Source: Lachnoclostridium sp. An169 (lineage in GTDB: Bacteria; Bacillota; Clostridia; Lachnospirales; Lachnospiraceae). From it: 56,711 nucleotides of DNA. The DNA lies in contig NZ_NFKT01000031.1 in the NCBI RefSeq assembly GCF_002160525.1, positions 1 through 56,711 on the forward strand, in the 5' to 3' direction. This document shows, one piece after another, positions 23,594-32,250 of this stretch (positions are counted from its first letter, which is position 1; each line of letters starts with the position of its first letter). The position numbers were made by a program, and so were the translations under genes. The notes under the pieces were generated by a model. The model saw nothing but the letters and a program-made list of their open reading frames with translations, did no database searches and was not told the DNA's origin.

Positions 23594-23920
23594 TTACTTC
23601 CGCTTATGTTCCAATACTGCCTTGATCATTACGATTACAAGTTCCTGTTCGCTGGGAGAAGCGTCTTTCCAGAGGGCTTCAATCTCCCGGATCCTGCTGA
23701 TCTCATTTTCTTCCAGGTCATCCTGAAGAAGATAGTCCGGAGAAATATGCAGGGCTTTACAGATATCTATAAATACCGGCAGGCTCGGCATTTTCACGCC
23801 GCCTTCGATCTGCCGGAGATATGTGGCATTGATATTGCATGACTCGGAGAGCTTATCCGCTGTTAAGCCCCGGTCTTTCCGTACTTCATTGATCCGTTTT
23901 CCTAATCCTTTCCGCTCCAT
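23594..23920 (-). CDS. XRE family helix-turn-helix regulator
   Basis: A 108-residue Cro/cI-type repressor. The helix-turn-helix spans residues 4-60 (LGKRINEVRKDRGLTADKLS, then NATYLRQIEGGVKMPS) and a C-terminal helical segment has SPSEQELVIVMIKAVLEHK. ATG 23920 has an AGGTGAGG site just ahead; the upstream ATG at 23944 would extend it by 8 residues. It is divergent from the membrane protein at 24049. Repeats of TAGACT in that intergenic region (near 23995 and 24005) are candidate binding sites. Confidence 0.85.
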   Translation of the reverse strand: MERKGLGKRINEVRKDRGLTADKLSESCNINATYLRQIEGGVKMPSLPVFIDICKALHISPDYLLQDDLEENEISRIREIEALWKDASPSEQELVIVMIKAVLEHKRK

Positions 23921-24048
23921 AGTCCTCACCTGTATATTAGCCATCAGTTATTATTTTATACACTACAAGACTATAATATGATTGCTGTTCAGAATAGACT
24001 CTGATAGACTATACAATATTAGCTTATAGCAAAATGAAAGGAGGTAAC

Positions 24049-24861
24049 ATGAGCAGGATTTGGAAAAAAATCAGAGGCAGATGGCAGTCATACTGGCAGG
24101 ATGACGGGGATGATCCGGGGATGATACATTTAAGCCGGCAGGATAAGCGTTCCCTCTTATATGGAGGCTTTATGGTCAGTATGGTGACGCTCTTTCTCCT
24201 TCTGGCAGCAGTTACAGTCAGCAATTGCCGGGCAGACCGGGAAAATGCAGAGAGTCTGGAAAAGGTGCTTGATATGGTCAATGCCTATCTTGCCACAGCA
24301 ACAGAGGATGAATATGAGGACGTTGCCGAGACGATCCGGCATGACCTGGTGTACAGCCAGTATGGAGAGGATATCGAAAGCCTGATCCAATACATTCCAA
24401 ATACGGCGGACAGCTGCTGTCTGGATCGGGAGAAATTTCTGTCACGGATCAATTTTGTTTTTCTCAATACAGGGGAAGCATATGATCTGGATATTTTGGA
24501 GGCGGAGGATCAGACGGGAGAGAAAAGCGGCGGCATACAGCTGACCTGCGGATATGACGAGATCAGCGAATCCAGTATCCGTATTACAGAGGAAGGGGGC
24601 GAAGCATCCGGAACAGCAGTCCTCAGCAGAGGGAGAGGGATTGTCAGTATCCATAAGATGAAAGGGAAGTTTTGTGATACCTGTATGCAGAAAATCCTGG
24701 AAACAGTTAAGGAGGAAGCGGTTGGAGAGGCGGTCATTTATGACACGGTGGATAAAAGGTTCTATCCGATTGCAGAGGGTGAACGGCAGATCGGGGATTA
24801 TGTATTCCAGACCGCATACGAACAGGGAAACTATGAAATACAAATAGAATATGTGCGCTGA
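24049..24861 (+). CDS. hypothetical single-pass membrane protein
   Basis: A 270-residue protein. It has a cytoplasmic N-terminus of about 40 residues, one membrane helix (about 42-63, GGFMVSMVTLFLLLAAVTVS), and an extracellular domain of about 200 residues. That domain carries Cys pairs (DSCCLDREK; FCDTCMQKI). I do not recognise a family. ATG 24049 follows AAGGAGG. It is the first gene of the run leading to DUF3789 and topoisomerase III, and is divergent from a repressor, so it may belong to the regulated mobilisation operon. Confidence 0.6.
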   Translation: MSRIWKKIRGRWQSYWQDDGDDPGMIHLSRQDKRSLLYGGFMVSMVTLFLLLAAVTVSNCRADRENAESLEKVLDMVNAYLATATEDEYEDVAETIRHDLVYSQYGEDIESLIQYIPNTADSCCLDREKFLSRINFVFLNTGEAYDLDILEAEDQTGEKSGGIQLTCGYDEISESSIRITEEGGEASGTAVLSRGRGIVSIHKMKGKFCDTCMQKILETVKEEAVGEAVIYDTVDKRFYPIAEGERQIGDYVFQTAYEQGNYEIQIEYVR

Positions 24862-24933
24862 ATACCAGCGTATCTGAGCAGGAGATCAAGATGGTTTCCT
24901 GCTTTTATTATGGGAAAAACAGGAGGAATTTCT

Positions 24934-25083
24934 ATGTGGAATATGATTGCACACTTTTTCAGTTTTACTGCAGGTATGACAGCAGGTGTAATCCTGATGT
25001 GTCTGCTGCAGGTCGGAAAGCAGGAGGATGAATGGATGGAACAGTTAGAGAAGAGTGAGGAAGAAGGGAGTGAAAAAGAGTGA
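24934..25083 (+). CDS. DUF3789-like small membrane protein
   Basis: A 49-residue protein, MWNMIAHFFSFTAGMTAGVI onward, with one membrane helix (residues 5-28) and an acidic tail. It resembles DUF3789 proteins, tiny membrane proteins common in Gram-positive conjugative elements. AGGAGG lies 7 nt before the ATG. Its stop overlaps the GTG start of topB by 4 nt. Function unknown. Confidence 0.7.
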   Translation: MWNMIAHFFSFTAGMTAGVILMCLLQVGKQEDEWMEQLEKSEEEGSEKE

Positions 25084-27185
25084 AGTTAGTGGTCGCAGAA
25101 AAGCCCTCTGTCGCTATGGCTTTGGCGTCAGTCCTGGGAGCAGACGATAAAAAAGACGGATATCTGGAAGGGAACGGTTATCTCGTAAGCTGGTGCCTGG
25201 GGCATCTGTTAGAACTGGCGCAGCCGGAAGAATATGGAGAACAGTATGCCAGATGGAATTACGGCGACCTGCCGATCCTGCCTGAGACGTGGAGATATCG
25301 AGTGCCAAAAGAGAAGAAAAAGCAGCTCTCTCTTCTCTGCCGGCTGATGAAAGAGAAACGTGTGGAAAGCGTGGTGTGTGCCACAGATGCCGGGCGGGAG
25401 GGGGAACTGATCTTCCGGTTGGTCTATGAGTATGCACAGTGTAAAAAGCCGATGGAGCGTCTCTGGATTTCCAGTATGGAAGATGATGCGATCCGGGAGG
25501 GCTTTGCACATTTACGGCCGGGAAAGGATTATGACAGGCTTTATGATGCGGCAGTGTGCCGGGCAGAGGCAGATTGGCTGATTGGGATCAATGCAACCCG
25601 TCTCTTTTCTGTTTTATACGGCATCACCCTGAATGTAGGGAGAGTTATGACGCCCACGCTGGCGCTTCTGGTACGGCGGGAAACAGAGATCAGGGATTTT
25701 ATAAGCAGTCCGTACTATGTGCCTGAGATCAACTGCGGAGTCTTTACAGCGGCTCGGGAAAAAATGACGGAGAAAAAGGATGCGGAAAAGATCTGTGGGG
25801 AGTGTAATGGAAAATCTGCTGTTGTCCTGGAAGTGGACAAGCAGATGAAAACCATACAGCCGCCCCGGCTTTATGACCTGACTACCCTGCAGAGGGAATG
25901 CAACCGGATCTATGGGTATACAGCGCAGCAGACGCTGGATTACCTGCAGTCTCTTTATGAGAAAAAACTGGCGACCTATCCCCGGACGGACAGCCAGTTC
26001 CTGACCGACGATATGCAGGATACAGCAGCGGCGCTGGTGCACTGGATGCGTGAACATCTTCCATTTGGAAGCGGATGCCAGGGGGAGCCGGAGATTGACC
26101 GTGTGACGGACAGCAGGAAAGTAACAGACCATCATGCGATCATTCCCACAATGGAGATTGCCAGACAGGAGCTGTCAGAACTGCCGCCCGGTGAGAAGAA
26201 TGTGCTTCTTCTGATTGCTATGAGGCTGCTCTGTGCGACAGGAAAAGCGCATTGTTATGAGGCGGTTAGAGCAGAGATTGGCTGTGCCGGACATACATTT
26301 ACAGCAAAGGGGAAGAGTGTGCTGCGGGAAGGATGGAAAGAAACGGAGCGTCTTTTCTGGAACAGTCTGAGACAGAAAACAGAAGAAAAGGAAAAAGAAG
26401 ATGCAGCTCTGCCGGAACTTCTGAAAGGGCAGTCATTTGAGCCGGTAGAGGCCAGGATCAGGGAAGGGAAGACAAGCCCGCCGAAACACTATACGGAGGA
26501 TTCCCTTCTGGCGGCGATGGAAACGGCAGGGGCGGCAGATATGCCGGAGGATGCAGAGCGGAGAGGGCTGGGAACCCCGGCTACACGCGCAGCGATTTTG
26601 GAGAAGCTCGTTTCTTCGGGATTCGTTGCGAGAAAGAAGAAGCTGCTGATCCCGACAGAAAAAGGAACGAATCTGATCATGGCCCTTCCGGAAGAGATAA
26701 AATCTCCCCTGCTTACTGCCGAGTGGGAAGCACGGCTGAAAGAAGTGGAGCACGGAGAACTGGCTCCGGAAGAGTTTATAAAAGGGATTGCGGAAATGAG
26801 CCGCTGTCTGGTGGAAACCCATAAAGCTCCGGAGGAAGAGTTTGCAGGGCTCTTTCCGAATACGAAAAAGATTGGGAGGGAGGCAGTGGGTACATGCCCC
26901 AGATGCGGAGCCCCTGTGTATGAGAATAAGAAAGGCTTTTCCTGTGATAACAGGGAATGTACTTTTACGCTCTGGAAAGAGAACCGTTTCTTTTCCGAGA
27001 AGAAGAAAAGGATCACAAGGCCTGTTGCTGCGGCTTTGCTGAAAGAAGGGCGTATCTTTCTGTCCGGGCTCTACAGTAAAAAGACCGGCAGGACATATGA
27101 TGCTGATGTAGTGATGGAGGATACCGGGGATAAATATGTAAATTTCCGTCTGGAATTCCCGGAGAAGAAAGGCAGGAGAAAATGA
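25080..27185 (+). CDS. topB: DNA topoisomerase III
   Basis: A 701-residue type IA topoisomerase that relaxes and decatenates DNA, probably during conjugative replication. The Toprim domain starts KLVVAEKPSVAMALASVLGA and has CATDAGREGELIFR. The active-site segment is ATYPRTDSQFL (catalytic Tyr), followed by RVTDSRKVTDHHAIIPT. A C-terminal zinc finger (CPRCGAPVYENKKGFSCD) and a topoisomerase C-terminal repeat end the protein. GTG 25080 is the start, overlapping DUF3789. ICE-borne topB genes are usual in Tn1549-like backbones. Confidence 0.95.
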   Translation: MKLVVAEKPSVAMALASVLGADDKKDGYLEGNGYLVSWCLGHLLELAQPEEYGEQYARWNYGDLPILPETWRYRVPKEKKKQLSLLCRLMKEKRVESVVCATDAGREGELIFRLVYEYAQCKKPMERLWISSMEDDAIREGFAHLRPGKDYDRLYDAAVCRAEADWLIGINATRLFSVLYGITLNVGRVMTPTLALLVRRETEIRDFISSPYYVPEINCGVFTAAREKMTEKKDAEKICGECNGKSAVVLEVDKQMKTIQPPRLYDLTTLQRECNRIYGYTAQQTLDYLQSLYEKKLATYPRTDSQFLTDDMQDTAAALVHWMREHLPFGSGCQGEPEIDRVTDSRKVTDHHAIIPTMEIARQELSELPPGEKNVLLLIAMRLLCATGKAHCYEAVRAEIGCAGHTFTAKGKSVLREGWKETERLFWNSLRQKTEEKEKEDAALPELLKGQSFEPVEARIREGKTSPPKHYTEDSLLAAMETAGAADMPEDAERRGLGTPATRAAILEKLVSSGFVARKKKLLIPTEKGTNLIMALPEEIKSPLLTAEWEARLKEVEHGELAPEEFIKGIAEMSRCLVETHKAPEEEFAGLFPNTKKIGREAVGTCPRCGAPVYENKKGFSCDNRECTFTLWKENRFFSEKKKRITRPVAAALLKEGRIFLSGLYSKKTGRTYDADVVMEDTGDKYVNFRLEFPEKKGRRK

Positions 27186-27544
27186 GGGAGCTTACCCGCA
27201 GAGAGCGGGCGAAAATCCGGCGGATGGTGACAGGGCAGTGCGCAAACTATGACAGCCAGGAGCAGATTTGCCTGACTCTGGACAGCCCGTGCTATATGCT
27301 GCATAAATGCTGGACAGGCGGGGCATGCCGGTATTTTTGTGAGGCGCTGCTTCCGACAGATCCGGAACTTGCCCTAGCTGTTACCGGGGAAGATACATCC
27401 ATGAGACAGAAAATATGCCCGGTCTGCGGGAAAGCCTATCTTCCTGTTACGAGCCAGGCATATTGTTCTGAGGTCTGCCGGAGCTATGCCAGGCGGAAAT
27501 CTGAGCGGGAACGGAAACGCAGGGAACGGCTGAAAAAGAGATAG
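27182..27544 (+). CDS. cysteine-rich VLP domain protein
   Basis: A 120-residue basic protein of the Cys-rich VLP family. It begins LTRRERAKIRRMVTGQCANYD, with CLTLDSPCYMLHKCW and CRYFCEALLP. A second zinc-binding module CPVCGKAYLP and YCSEVCRSYARR precedes an Arg/Lys-rich tail. The family is confined to mobile elements next to topB. Nucleic-acid binding is suggested by the zinc-finger-like cysteines and basic tail. It overlaps topB by 4 nt. Confidence 0.8.
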   Translation: MRELTRRERAKIRRMVTGQCANYDSQEQICLTLDSPCYMLHKCWTGGACRYFCEALLPTDPELALAVTGEDTSMRQKICPVCGKAYLPVTSQAYCSEVCRSYARRKSERERKRRERLKKR

Positions 27545-27548
27545 AGAA

Positions 27549-27660
27549 TGTCCGCAACTTGAAGAAAAAGAGGCAGGATTTATAAGGCTTTTCAGGATTG
27601 GTTCATAGGATTATGGAGAAGAGTATGCCTGCCTTTTGAAATGAGCATAAGTTGCGGACA
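27549..27660. repeat. 112-bp structured inverted-repeat element
   Basis: The terminal arms TGTCCGCAACTT (27549-27560) and AAGTTGCGGACA (27649-27660) are perfect inverted repeats. An inner pair AGGCAGG (27571-27577) and CCTGCCT (27628-27634) nests inside. The element fills the gap between the VLP gene and the next ORF. It could be a miniature transposable element or a structured leader RNA. No ORF is seen in it. Confidence 0.6.
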
Positions 27661-27689
27661 AATTTAGTATTTTGAGTGGAGGTGAATGA

Positions 27690-28640
27690 TTGAAAGTCCA
27701 AACAATAACAACAGAAGAAATGCGCAGGAATGATGCGGGAGAGGGGCTGATCCTGCAGGGATGCGGCGGAGACTTACAGGAATGGGTAGACGGGATCAAC
27801 GAAATGTTGGCAGAGAGCGGAATTTTGAAAAATGATATGCGATTTGAAAATGTCTATAAATTTGAACATGACGGGCTGGTCTGTCTGCTCTTTCCTTTTA
27901 GAGATGTAGATCTGGATATGGGAAGGCTTGCAATCTGGAGATTGCAGACAAGAGAGACTTTTGGAAGTATGTGGCTTTCGGACTTTGTGGACAATTATCT
28001 TGGCGGTCCACTGGAGAAAGTACACGAAGGGAAAATCGGGGAGTATGTAAATATTACTGGCTCTGATGAAGAGAGGGAAGAAAGAAATCCTACGGTGGAG
28101 ATCCAATCTGCTGTACACAGCAATTATGTGGGAATGGTTGCTATGCTGGGAGCGGATAACAGGGTGTATCTTGGCAGGGAAGAGAGATATTGTCATCAGG
28201 AAGATCAGCCGGCATATTATGATAACCGGGATGGCTCCCTGTGTTTTGTCAGTGATCAGCCGGATATGTATTATTTTCTTTATGGGGAAGGATGGACGCA
28301 TACCCAGGAAGAGATGCTGGAGCGGGGGCTTACCATGAAACAGTATGAAGAATTCGCACGGATACGGGAAGGAGTGCTGTCGCAGTTTACACCCCGCCGT
28401 GAGATCCTTTTTGCAGGGGAACCCTTCCGGGAGCCGGAAAACTATCTGAGAAATGCAGAGCTTTATGTGGAAGGGCAGATAGGAAACTACAATATGATTG
28501 ATGGACGGATCAATAATATTCCGGCTGAGCAGGAGAAAAGAAAGGAAAAAACGTCTTTGCTGGCACAGCTGAAGACAGAGCGCATTGCACAGAGAAAAGA
28601 GGAAATCATTCCAACCCTGCCGGAAAGGGAAAGATTATGA
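27690..28640 (+). CDS. hypothetical ICE protein (EWVDGIN-type)
   Basis: A 316-residue soluble protein. The N-terminal 120 residues carry a pattern common in clostridial elements: LILQGCGGDLQEWVDGINEM, then GILKNDMRFENVY and LDMGRLAIWRLQTRETFGSM. The rest has FVSDQPDMYYFLYGEGW and a charged C-terminus. I know of no assigned function. The start is TTG 27690, preceded by GGAGGTG. It overlaps the next gene by 4 nt, within the topB-mobC operon. Confidence 0.65.
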   Translation: MKVQTITTEEMRRNDAGEGLILQGCGGDLQEWVDGINEMLAESGILKNDMRFENVYKFEHDGLVCLLFPFRDVDLDMGRLAIWRLQTRETFGSMWLSDFVDNYLGGPLEKVHEGKIGEYVNITGSDEEREERNPTVEIQSAVHSNYVGMVAMLGADNRVYLGREERYCHQEDQPAYYDNRDGSLCFVSDQPDMYYFLYGEGWTHTQEEMLERGLTMKQYEEFARIREGVLSQFTPRREILFAGEPFREPENYLRNAELYVEGQIGNYNMIDGRINNIPAEQEKRKEKTSLLAQLKTERIAQRKEEIIPTLPERERL

Positions 28641-29338
28641 ATGGACTGAAATTTGAAGATGTCGATGTACTGCATACCCTGGCGCAGATCGTGGAAATTC
28701 ATACAAAGCATTATCGGGAAGATTTTGACCAGGATAAGGAACTGATCCGTCATATGGCAGAAAGCCCGGAAAGCGAAGACAGAAATCTGCTGTGGATGTC
28801 AAGGACATGCGGTACATACTGCCTTAGTGAGAGAGAAGTTTATTTACAGGGGAGCAGTTCTAACAGGATATGGAATTATTACCATGAGCAGACAAATGAT
28901 ACGATCCTGGCATATGCACTACAGCTGAAAGGCATACAGGAAGGGAAAGTGACCGGGAGTATTTATACCCTGGACTATCACGAACATGTGGAACGTCTGA
29001 AAGGCCTGACCTGTCCGATTGCGCGGGTCGCAGTGAGGTTTCAGGATGGAACGGAGACGATCATACCGTATCAGTTGTATAACCGTCAGATGTCTGCGCT
29101 GAAACAGTCGCATGGATTTCCTGAAGCAATCCGGTTCCTGCCGGAGAGTGAACGGGAGCTGGCTGTGATCTTAAGACGGGAGCGGATGAAACATGATTAT
29201 CATGCAGAGCCGGGAGATATCGGGGAGTATCTGGACAGCCTGAAACAGGAGACACTCCGAGGGAGAATGGATGAGGCGAGGAAAAGAGCTGCAGCACCGA
29301 AAGGCAGGGCAGGCAGCAGGAGTGTACCGGAACGATGA
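28637..29338 (+). CDS. hypothetical ICE protein
   Basis: A 233-residue protein with VDVLHTLAQIVEIHTKHYRE near the start, then LLWMSRTCGTYCL and TILAYALQLKGIQEGKVTGS. VRFQDGTETIIPYQLYNRQ follows, and the tail is basic. The layout resembles the large-polyvalent-protein-associated domains found in mobile elements, but I cannot name one. It overlaps both neighbours by 4 nt (ATGA), so it is co-translated with mobC. Confidence 0.6.
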   Translation: MNGLKFEDVDVLHTLAQIVEIHTKHYREDFDQDKELIRHMAESPESEDRNLLWMSRTCGTYCLSEREVYLQGSSSNRIWNYYHEQTNDTILAYALQLKGIQEGKVTGSIYTLDYHEHVERLKGLTCPIARVAVRFQDGTETIIPYQLYNRQMSALKQSHGFPEAIRFLPESERELAVILRRERMKHDYHAEPGDIGEYLDSLKQETLRGRMDEARKRAAAPKGRAGSRSVPER

Positions 29339-29679
29339 AGAAGAGCGGAGAGAAAAAGACAGTCCGGATGCAGCTTGTGATCTCGCAGAAAGAGGCAGAT
29401 CTGATAAAAGAGCGCATGGCAGAGCTGGGGATTACGAACCTTTCCGCGTATCTTCGCAAGATGGCAGTGGATGGTTATATTATCCATCTGGATACAGGGA
29501 ATATTCAGGAAATGGTGCGGCTTCTGCGGATCTGTTCTAATAATCTGAACCAATATGCGCGCCGTGCCAATGAGACCGGGAGTATCTATGCGGAAGATGT
29601 GGAAGATCTGAGGGAGCGGCTGGATGGTCTGTGGGATCAGATGGATCGGCTGCTCCGGGGATTTGCAAACATTTCATAA
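29335..29679 (+). CDS. mobC: MobC-type relaxosome protein
   Basis: A 114-residue auxiliary mobilisation protein. It has a ribbon-helix-helix N-terminus (KKTVRMQLVISQKEADLIKE) followed by MAELGITNLSAYLRKMAVDG. The conserved MVRLLRICSNNLNQYARRAN follows and an acidic helical end. MobC binds near oriT, bends or opens the DNA and recruits the relaxase encoded about 1 kb downstream. Start and length are typical. Confidence 0.9.
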   Translation: MKKSGEKKTVRMQLVISQKEADLIKERMAELGITNLSAYLRKMAVDGYIIHLDTGNIQEMVRLLRICSNNLNQYARRANETGSIYAEDVEDLRERLDGLWDQMDRLLRGFANIS

Positions 29680-29761
29680 ACTGGATGACGCCCCGTTGCT
29701 TTTAGAAGAATACCACGGTAAAATTTTTATAGAAGAAAAAGTTTTGGGAGGAGGTTCGGCT

Positions 29762-30052
29762 ATGCGGCTGTTATTTAAGATTTTGGCACTTCCGTTTGTA
29801 ATGGTTACGGGGCTTTTATATCTGGTGTGTAAGTTTCTGGTATTGATCTCCGGAGCTGTGCTTGGGATACTTTCGGGAATAATTTTTCTGGCATCGCTGG
29901 TTCTGTTTTTTACCGTCGGCCTGTGGGCGGGCCTGTCATGGATGGTGATCGCATTTCTGATCAGTCCGTATGGCCTGCCGATGCTGGCAGCAGGTCTGAC
30001 CGGGATGATCGGCAGTGTGAACTGCGCACTCAGAGATTTTATATTTGGTTAA
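29762..30052 (+). CDS. CD1845 family membrane protein
   Basis: A 96-residue highly hydrophobic protein with two or three membrane helices, MRLLFKILALPFVMVTGLLY to ILSGIIFLASLVLFF, then FLISPYGLPMLAAGL. This is the CD1845 family pattern, seen only in Tn1549-like elements between mobC and the relaxase. AGGAGG precedes ATG 29762. Function unknown. Confidence 0.8.
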   Translation: MRLLFKILALPFVMVTGLLYLVCKFLVLISGAVLGILSGIIFLASLVLFFTVGLWAGLSWMVIAFLISPYGLPMLAAGLTGMIGSVNCALRDFIFG

Positions 30053-30063
30053 ACAGTTTTTGA

Positions 30064-30093
30064 CGGGGCACTGCGGTGCTCCGCTATTTTTTT
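30064..30093 (+). terminator. terminator/attenuator before DUF3849
   Basis: CGGGGCAC pairs with GTGCTCCG around a 4-nt loop, and CTATTTTTTT follows. It sits between CD1845 and the relaxase pair, so it may lower relaxase expression. Confidence 0.65.
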
Positions 30094-30121
30094 GATTGAA
30101 AATGATGATGGAGGGAGCAGA

Positions 30122-30640
30122 ATGGATTTGGAAAAGAGAATGGAAGAAATATATCCTCATTCGGTAATTTACGCACTGGAACATGGCGAGATAGAGCAGT
30201 ACCGTCTTTCGCACAATGTGAATGTAGAATGTAAAGAGGCGATCGAACAGGCGATCGCCGATCATTACAGAGCAAACCGGCTTGGATCAGAAGCGGTTCA
30301 TCAGGTAGTGGAACAGTTTGGATATGACAGAGTATTTCTTGTACTTGCCAATACAGTCCGGCAGAAGGAATGGGATGGACGTATTTCCCATAGTAACAAG
30401 GAGTGGGCAAAAGCCTTTCCAGTTCCTGAGGACAAAGACAGCTTCGGGAGAGACAGAAACAGAGAGCTTATTGTGGACCGCAGCCATACCGGGCTGATGA
30501 ATCTGCTTCTCACACAGGTCAGAAGGGAATACGAGGAATTGCAGGAACAGAAGCCTTCTGTGAAAAATCAGCTTCATAAAAGTAATGGATTGCAGAAGTG
30601 TGCGGATAAAAAGAAAGTTCATAAAGAACCGGAGAGATAA
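30122..30640 (+). CDS. DUF3849 domain protein
   Basis: A 172-residue protein whose first 110 residues match DUF3849: IYPHSVIYALEHGEIEQYRL, then ECKEAIEQAI, YDRVFLVLANTVRQKEWDGR and SNKEWAKAFPVP. A basic, probably disordered tail follows. The domain is common in conjugative elements of Clostridia just before the relaxase. Function unknown. ATG 30122 follows GGAGGGAG. Confidence 0.8.
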   Translation: MDLEKRMEEIYPHSVIYALEHGEIEQYRLSHNVNVECKEAIEQAIADHYRANRLGSEAVHQVVEQFGYDRVFLVLANTVRQKEWDGRISHSNKEWAKAFPVPEDKDSFGRDRNRELIVDRSHTGLMNLLLTQVRREYEELQEQKPSVKNQLHKSNGLQKCADKKKVHKEPER

Positions 30641-30670
30641 ATGAAAGAAGCATGATGGAGGTGGTCTGAA

Positions 30671-32080
30671 ATAGCAACAACACGGCTGATGCCGCTCCAT
30701 ATCGGGAAAGGCAGGGATATCTCTACAGCAGTAGCGGACATCATTGATTATGTAAAAAATCCGCAGAAGACGGATCAGGGGAAATTCATATATGGATATG
30801 AGTGTGACACCCGGATTGCGGACGCAGAGTTCCTACTGTCCAAAAGACAGTATACGAATTTAACAGGTCGGAGCAGAAGTGAGGATGATGTGATCGCCTA
30901 TCATCTCCGTCAGTCATTCAAGCCAGGAGAAGTTACACCGGAAGAGGCAAATCATATTGGCAAGGAACTTGCACAGAAACTGACAAAAGGAAGCCATGCT
31001 TTCATCGTCTGTACGCATGTAGACAAGCACCATGTCCATAATCATATCATTATCAATTCTATAACGCTTGATTGTACCAGAAAGTTCCGGAACTTTTGGG
31101 GATCCACATGGGCAATCCGGCGCATAAATGACAGGCTCTGTCTCGAACATGGATTGTCTATTGTAGAAGATCCAAAGCCAAGCCGAGACCATTATGGCAC
31201 ATGGCTGGGAAATAGAAAGCAGCCGTCTTTTCAGGAGCAGATCCGGCAGGCTATTGATGTTGTCTTGAAAGATAATCCGAATGATTTTGAAGAGTTTTTG
31301 GAGAAGCTGGCGGCAGCAGGCGTAGAAGTCAACCGGGAAAGGAAAAATCTTCGTTTCCGTGTGCGGGGGCAGGAAAACTATACCCGATGCAATACTCTGA
31401 AAGGCGATTATACTGAACAGGCGATAAAGGAGAGGATCAGCGGTGTCCGTATAGTAAACCCACAGCGGATATCAGGTTACAGGCAGGCATCAGGAATTAA
31501 ACTTCTGGTAGATATTGAAGCAGCAGTCAGGACAGGAAAAGGTCCGGGATATGAACGGTGGGCGAAGGTATTTAACTTAAAACAGCTCTCCCAGGCAGTC
31601 ATGTATCTGAAAGAGCATGGGGATATGAGCTATGAGGATCTGAAAGAAAAAACGTTGGCAGTGACAGCACGCTTTAATGACCTGTCCGAGCAGATAAAAA
31701 GTTTTGAAGAACAGATGACATCGAACAGTGAATTGCAGAGACAGATCATTACATATGCAAAGACAAGAGAGGTGTATGTAGAATATCGGAAAGCCGGATA
31801 CAGCAAGAGGTTTCGTGCGGAGCATGAGGCAGATATCCTTCTGCATCAGGCAGCGAAGAAATACTTTGACAGTCTGGCAACCACAAAGCTACCGTCTGTT
31901 AAAAAACTCCGGGAAGAATATGCCGGATTGTTAGAACAGAAGAGGAAAGCATATGCAGAGTATAAACAGGTTCGAGCGGAAATGAAAGAACTGCATAATG
32001 TCAGGGCAAATGTAGAGTATCTGCTGGATATTCCTGCCGGACAGGAGACACGGAGGAGAGAGGAACAGAACCGCCAGTAA
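30671..32080 (+). CDS. relaxase/mobilisation nuclease, probable AUA start
   Basis: A protein of about 469 residues that nicks oriT and leads the transferred strand. The relaxase domain occupies about 1-250: LMPLHIGKGRDI, DIIDYVKNPQKTD, FIVCTHVDKHHVHNHIIIN (metal-binding His cluster) and FRNFWGSTWAIRRIND. The C-terminal half is coiled coil. Relatives begin MATTRLMPLH. Here the same residues ATTRLMPLH are preceded by ATA (30671), 9 nt after GGAGG (30657-30661), and a TGA lies in frame at 30653. ATG 30689 would remove six conserved residues. An AUA start is therefore likely and would reduce translation. Confidence 0.9.
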   Translation: MATTRLMPLHIGKGRDISTAVADIIDYVKNPQKTDQGKFIYGYECDTRIADAEFLLSKRQYTNLTGRSRSEDDVIAYHLRQSFKPGEVTPEEANHIGKELAQKLTKGSHAFIVCTHVDKHHVHNHIIINSITLDCTRKFRNFWGSTWAIRRINDRLCLEHGLSIVEDPKPSRDHYGTWLGNRKQPSFQEQIRQAIDVVLKDNPNDFEEFLEKLAAAGVEVNRERKNLRFRVRGQENYTRCNTLKGDYTEQAIKERISGVRIVNPQRISGYRQASGIKLLVDIEAAVRTGKGPGYERWAKVFNLKQLSQAVMYLKEHGDMSYEDLKEKTLAVTARFNDLSEQIKSFEEQMTSNSELQRQIITYAKTREVYVEYRKAGYSKRFRAEHEADILLHQAAKKYFDSLATTKLPSVKKLREEYAGLLEQKRKAYAEYKQVRAEMKELHNVRANVEYLLDIPAGQETRRREEQNRQ

Positions 32081-32089
32081 TTGTTTTTT

Positions 32090-32250
32090 TGCTTTGGGTA
32101 TTCAGCGTTACAACGGAACGCGCAGCCGTCACCGTAGGTGGCGATCTTTGGGGGTTGGGGAGATATCACCAACAAGCATTCCAGAGGATTTTCCGGAGAC
32201 GGAAAATCCTCTGGAATTGGCAAACTTACGTAAGTTTGCATTGCTTGCCG
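32090..32250. other. structured intergenic region, candidate oriT
   Basis: Immediately after the relaxase lie several dyads. GTCACC-GTA-GGTGGC is near 32129. A perfect 15-bp stem with GAGA loop is at 32181-32214. A perfect 20-bp palindrome is at 32220-32239. No ORF is seen. Clustered inverted repeats beside relaxase and mobC genes are typical of transfer origins, but no nic consensus is recognised, so the call is inferential. The rest of the gap to 32404 holds the GH13 promoter region. Confidence 0.4.
32181..32214. repeat. perfect 15-bp hairpin with GAGA loop
   Basis: CCAGAGGATTTTCCG and CGGAAAATCCTCTGG are exact complements around GAGA. No T run follows, so it is not an ordinary terminator. 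Confidence 0.85.
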
